DNA of 64,000 nucleotides from Phocoena phocoena (taxonomy: Eukaryota > Chordata > Mammalia > Artiodactyla > Phocoenidae), in the NCBI RefSeq assembly GCF_963924675.1, contig NC_089239.1, forward strand, positions 2,593,001 through 2,657,000. The letters run 5' to 3'. The translations under genes and the position numbers were made by a program. The notes below the pieces were generated by a model, which saw nothing but the letters and a program-made list of their open reading frames with translations, searched no databases and was not told where the DNA came from. This document shows, piece after piece, positions 63,820-64,000 of this stretch; the first letter of the stretch is position 1, and the number at the start of each line of letters is the position of its first letter.

Positions 63820-64000
63820 AAACTCCCAACACCATCTGCGCCTCATTTCCCTGTCCCAGTGCCCACGAGCAGGGAAGTCTGCGGACGCGAGCGTGTGGCC
63901 ACCAGACACGGTCTGGCCAGACGCCCCTCAGGGGGCCTCACAGCCCAGAGTCCCAGTGGAGCACTGGCCTTGCACACCCGGAAACCTGATTTAACTGGCA
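63820..64000. other. Unassigned sequence
   Basis: I see nothing recognisable; it ends at the window edge. Confidence 0.5.

Overview
This is a gene-poor stretch of a mammalian nuclear genome, almost certainly from a cetacean or a very close relative. I recognise no functional protein-coding gene, tRNA, rRNA or bacterial-type element. The taxonomic clue is the SINE content. Young tRNA-Glu-derived CHR SINEs occur throughout, all opening with a 'CTTCCCTGGTGGCGCA' head. One form has a body that includes 'GAGCCATGGCCGCTGAGCC' (CHR-2-like); the other has a body of repeated 'CACAACTACTGA' blocks (CHR-1-like). They sit beside cetartiodactyl-type L1 3' ends that finish in '..CCAATAAAGATG' or '..ACTTCAAT' plus A-tails. 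The family names come from memory of the consensus sequences; no library search was possible.

Layout. 1-830: old L1 split by a Tigger-type DNA transposon, then L2. 830-9000: mostly unassigned sequence with MIRs, a purine tract and two L1 3' ends. One of these, at about 4.0-4.9 kb, appears to carry a 3' transduction. 9.2-9.5 kb: compound CA minisatellite. 9.7-10.8 kb: L1 with a 5' inversion and a 3' transduction, flanked by a 14-bp target-site duplication. 11-18.2 kb: SINEs, an old L1/HAL1 ORF1 relic and a long decayed L2 reverse-transcriptase region. 18.2-24.7 kb: mostly unassigned, with an old L1 ORF2 relic. 24.7-28.4 kb: L1, a CCTCCC minisatellite, an MLT1-like LTR end, an AT-rich block with homeodomain-like cores, and a MIR/MER5A/L1 nest. 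28.4-32.4 kb: mostly unassigned, with a hairpin at 30.7 kb and a hAT-Charlie element. 32.4-38.3 kb: L1 fragments and SINEs. 38.3-46.7 kb: MIRs, L2, an unexplained direct repeat and two CHR-2 SINEs using the same target. 46.7-58.9 kb: a dense L1 block holding one 5 kb L1 with broken ORF1 and ORF2. 58.9-64 kb: SINE-in-SINE, unassigned GC-rich DNA, and an L1 with a nested SINE.

Nearly all longer open reading frames are L1 or SINE sequence, simple-repeat translations, or chance frames. The window is best read as intergenic or intronic DNA whose content is a layered record of retroposition: MIR and L2 oldest, then DNA transposons and L1M, then cetartiodactyl L1, then CHR SINEs. Several layers can be ordered from intact target-site duplications. 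I found no evidence of an undescribed functional system. The items most worth checking are the two 3'-transducing L1s, the double SINE target, two families of unexplained direct repeats, a 21-bp-stem hairpin and the AT-rich candidate regulatory block.
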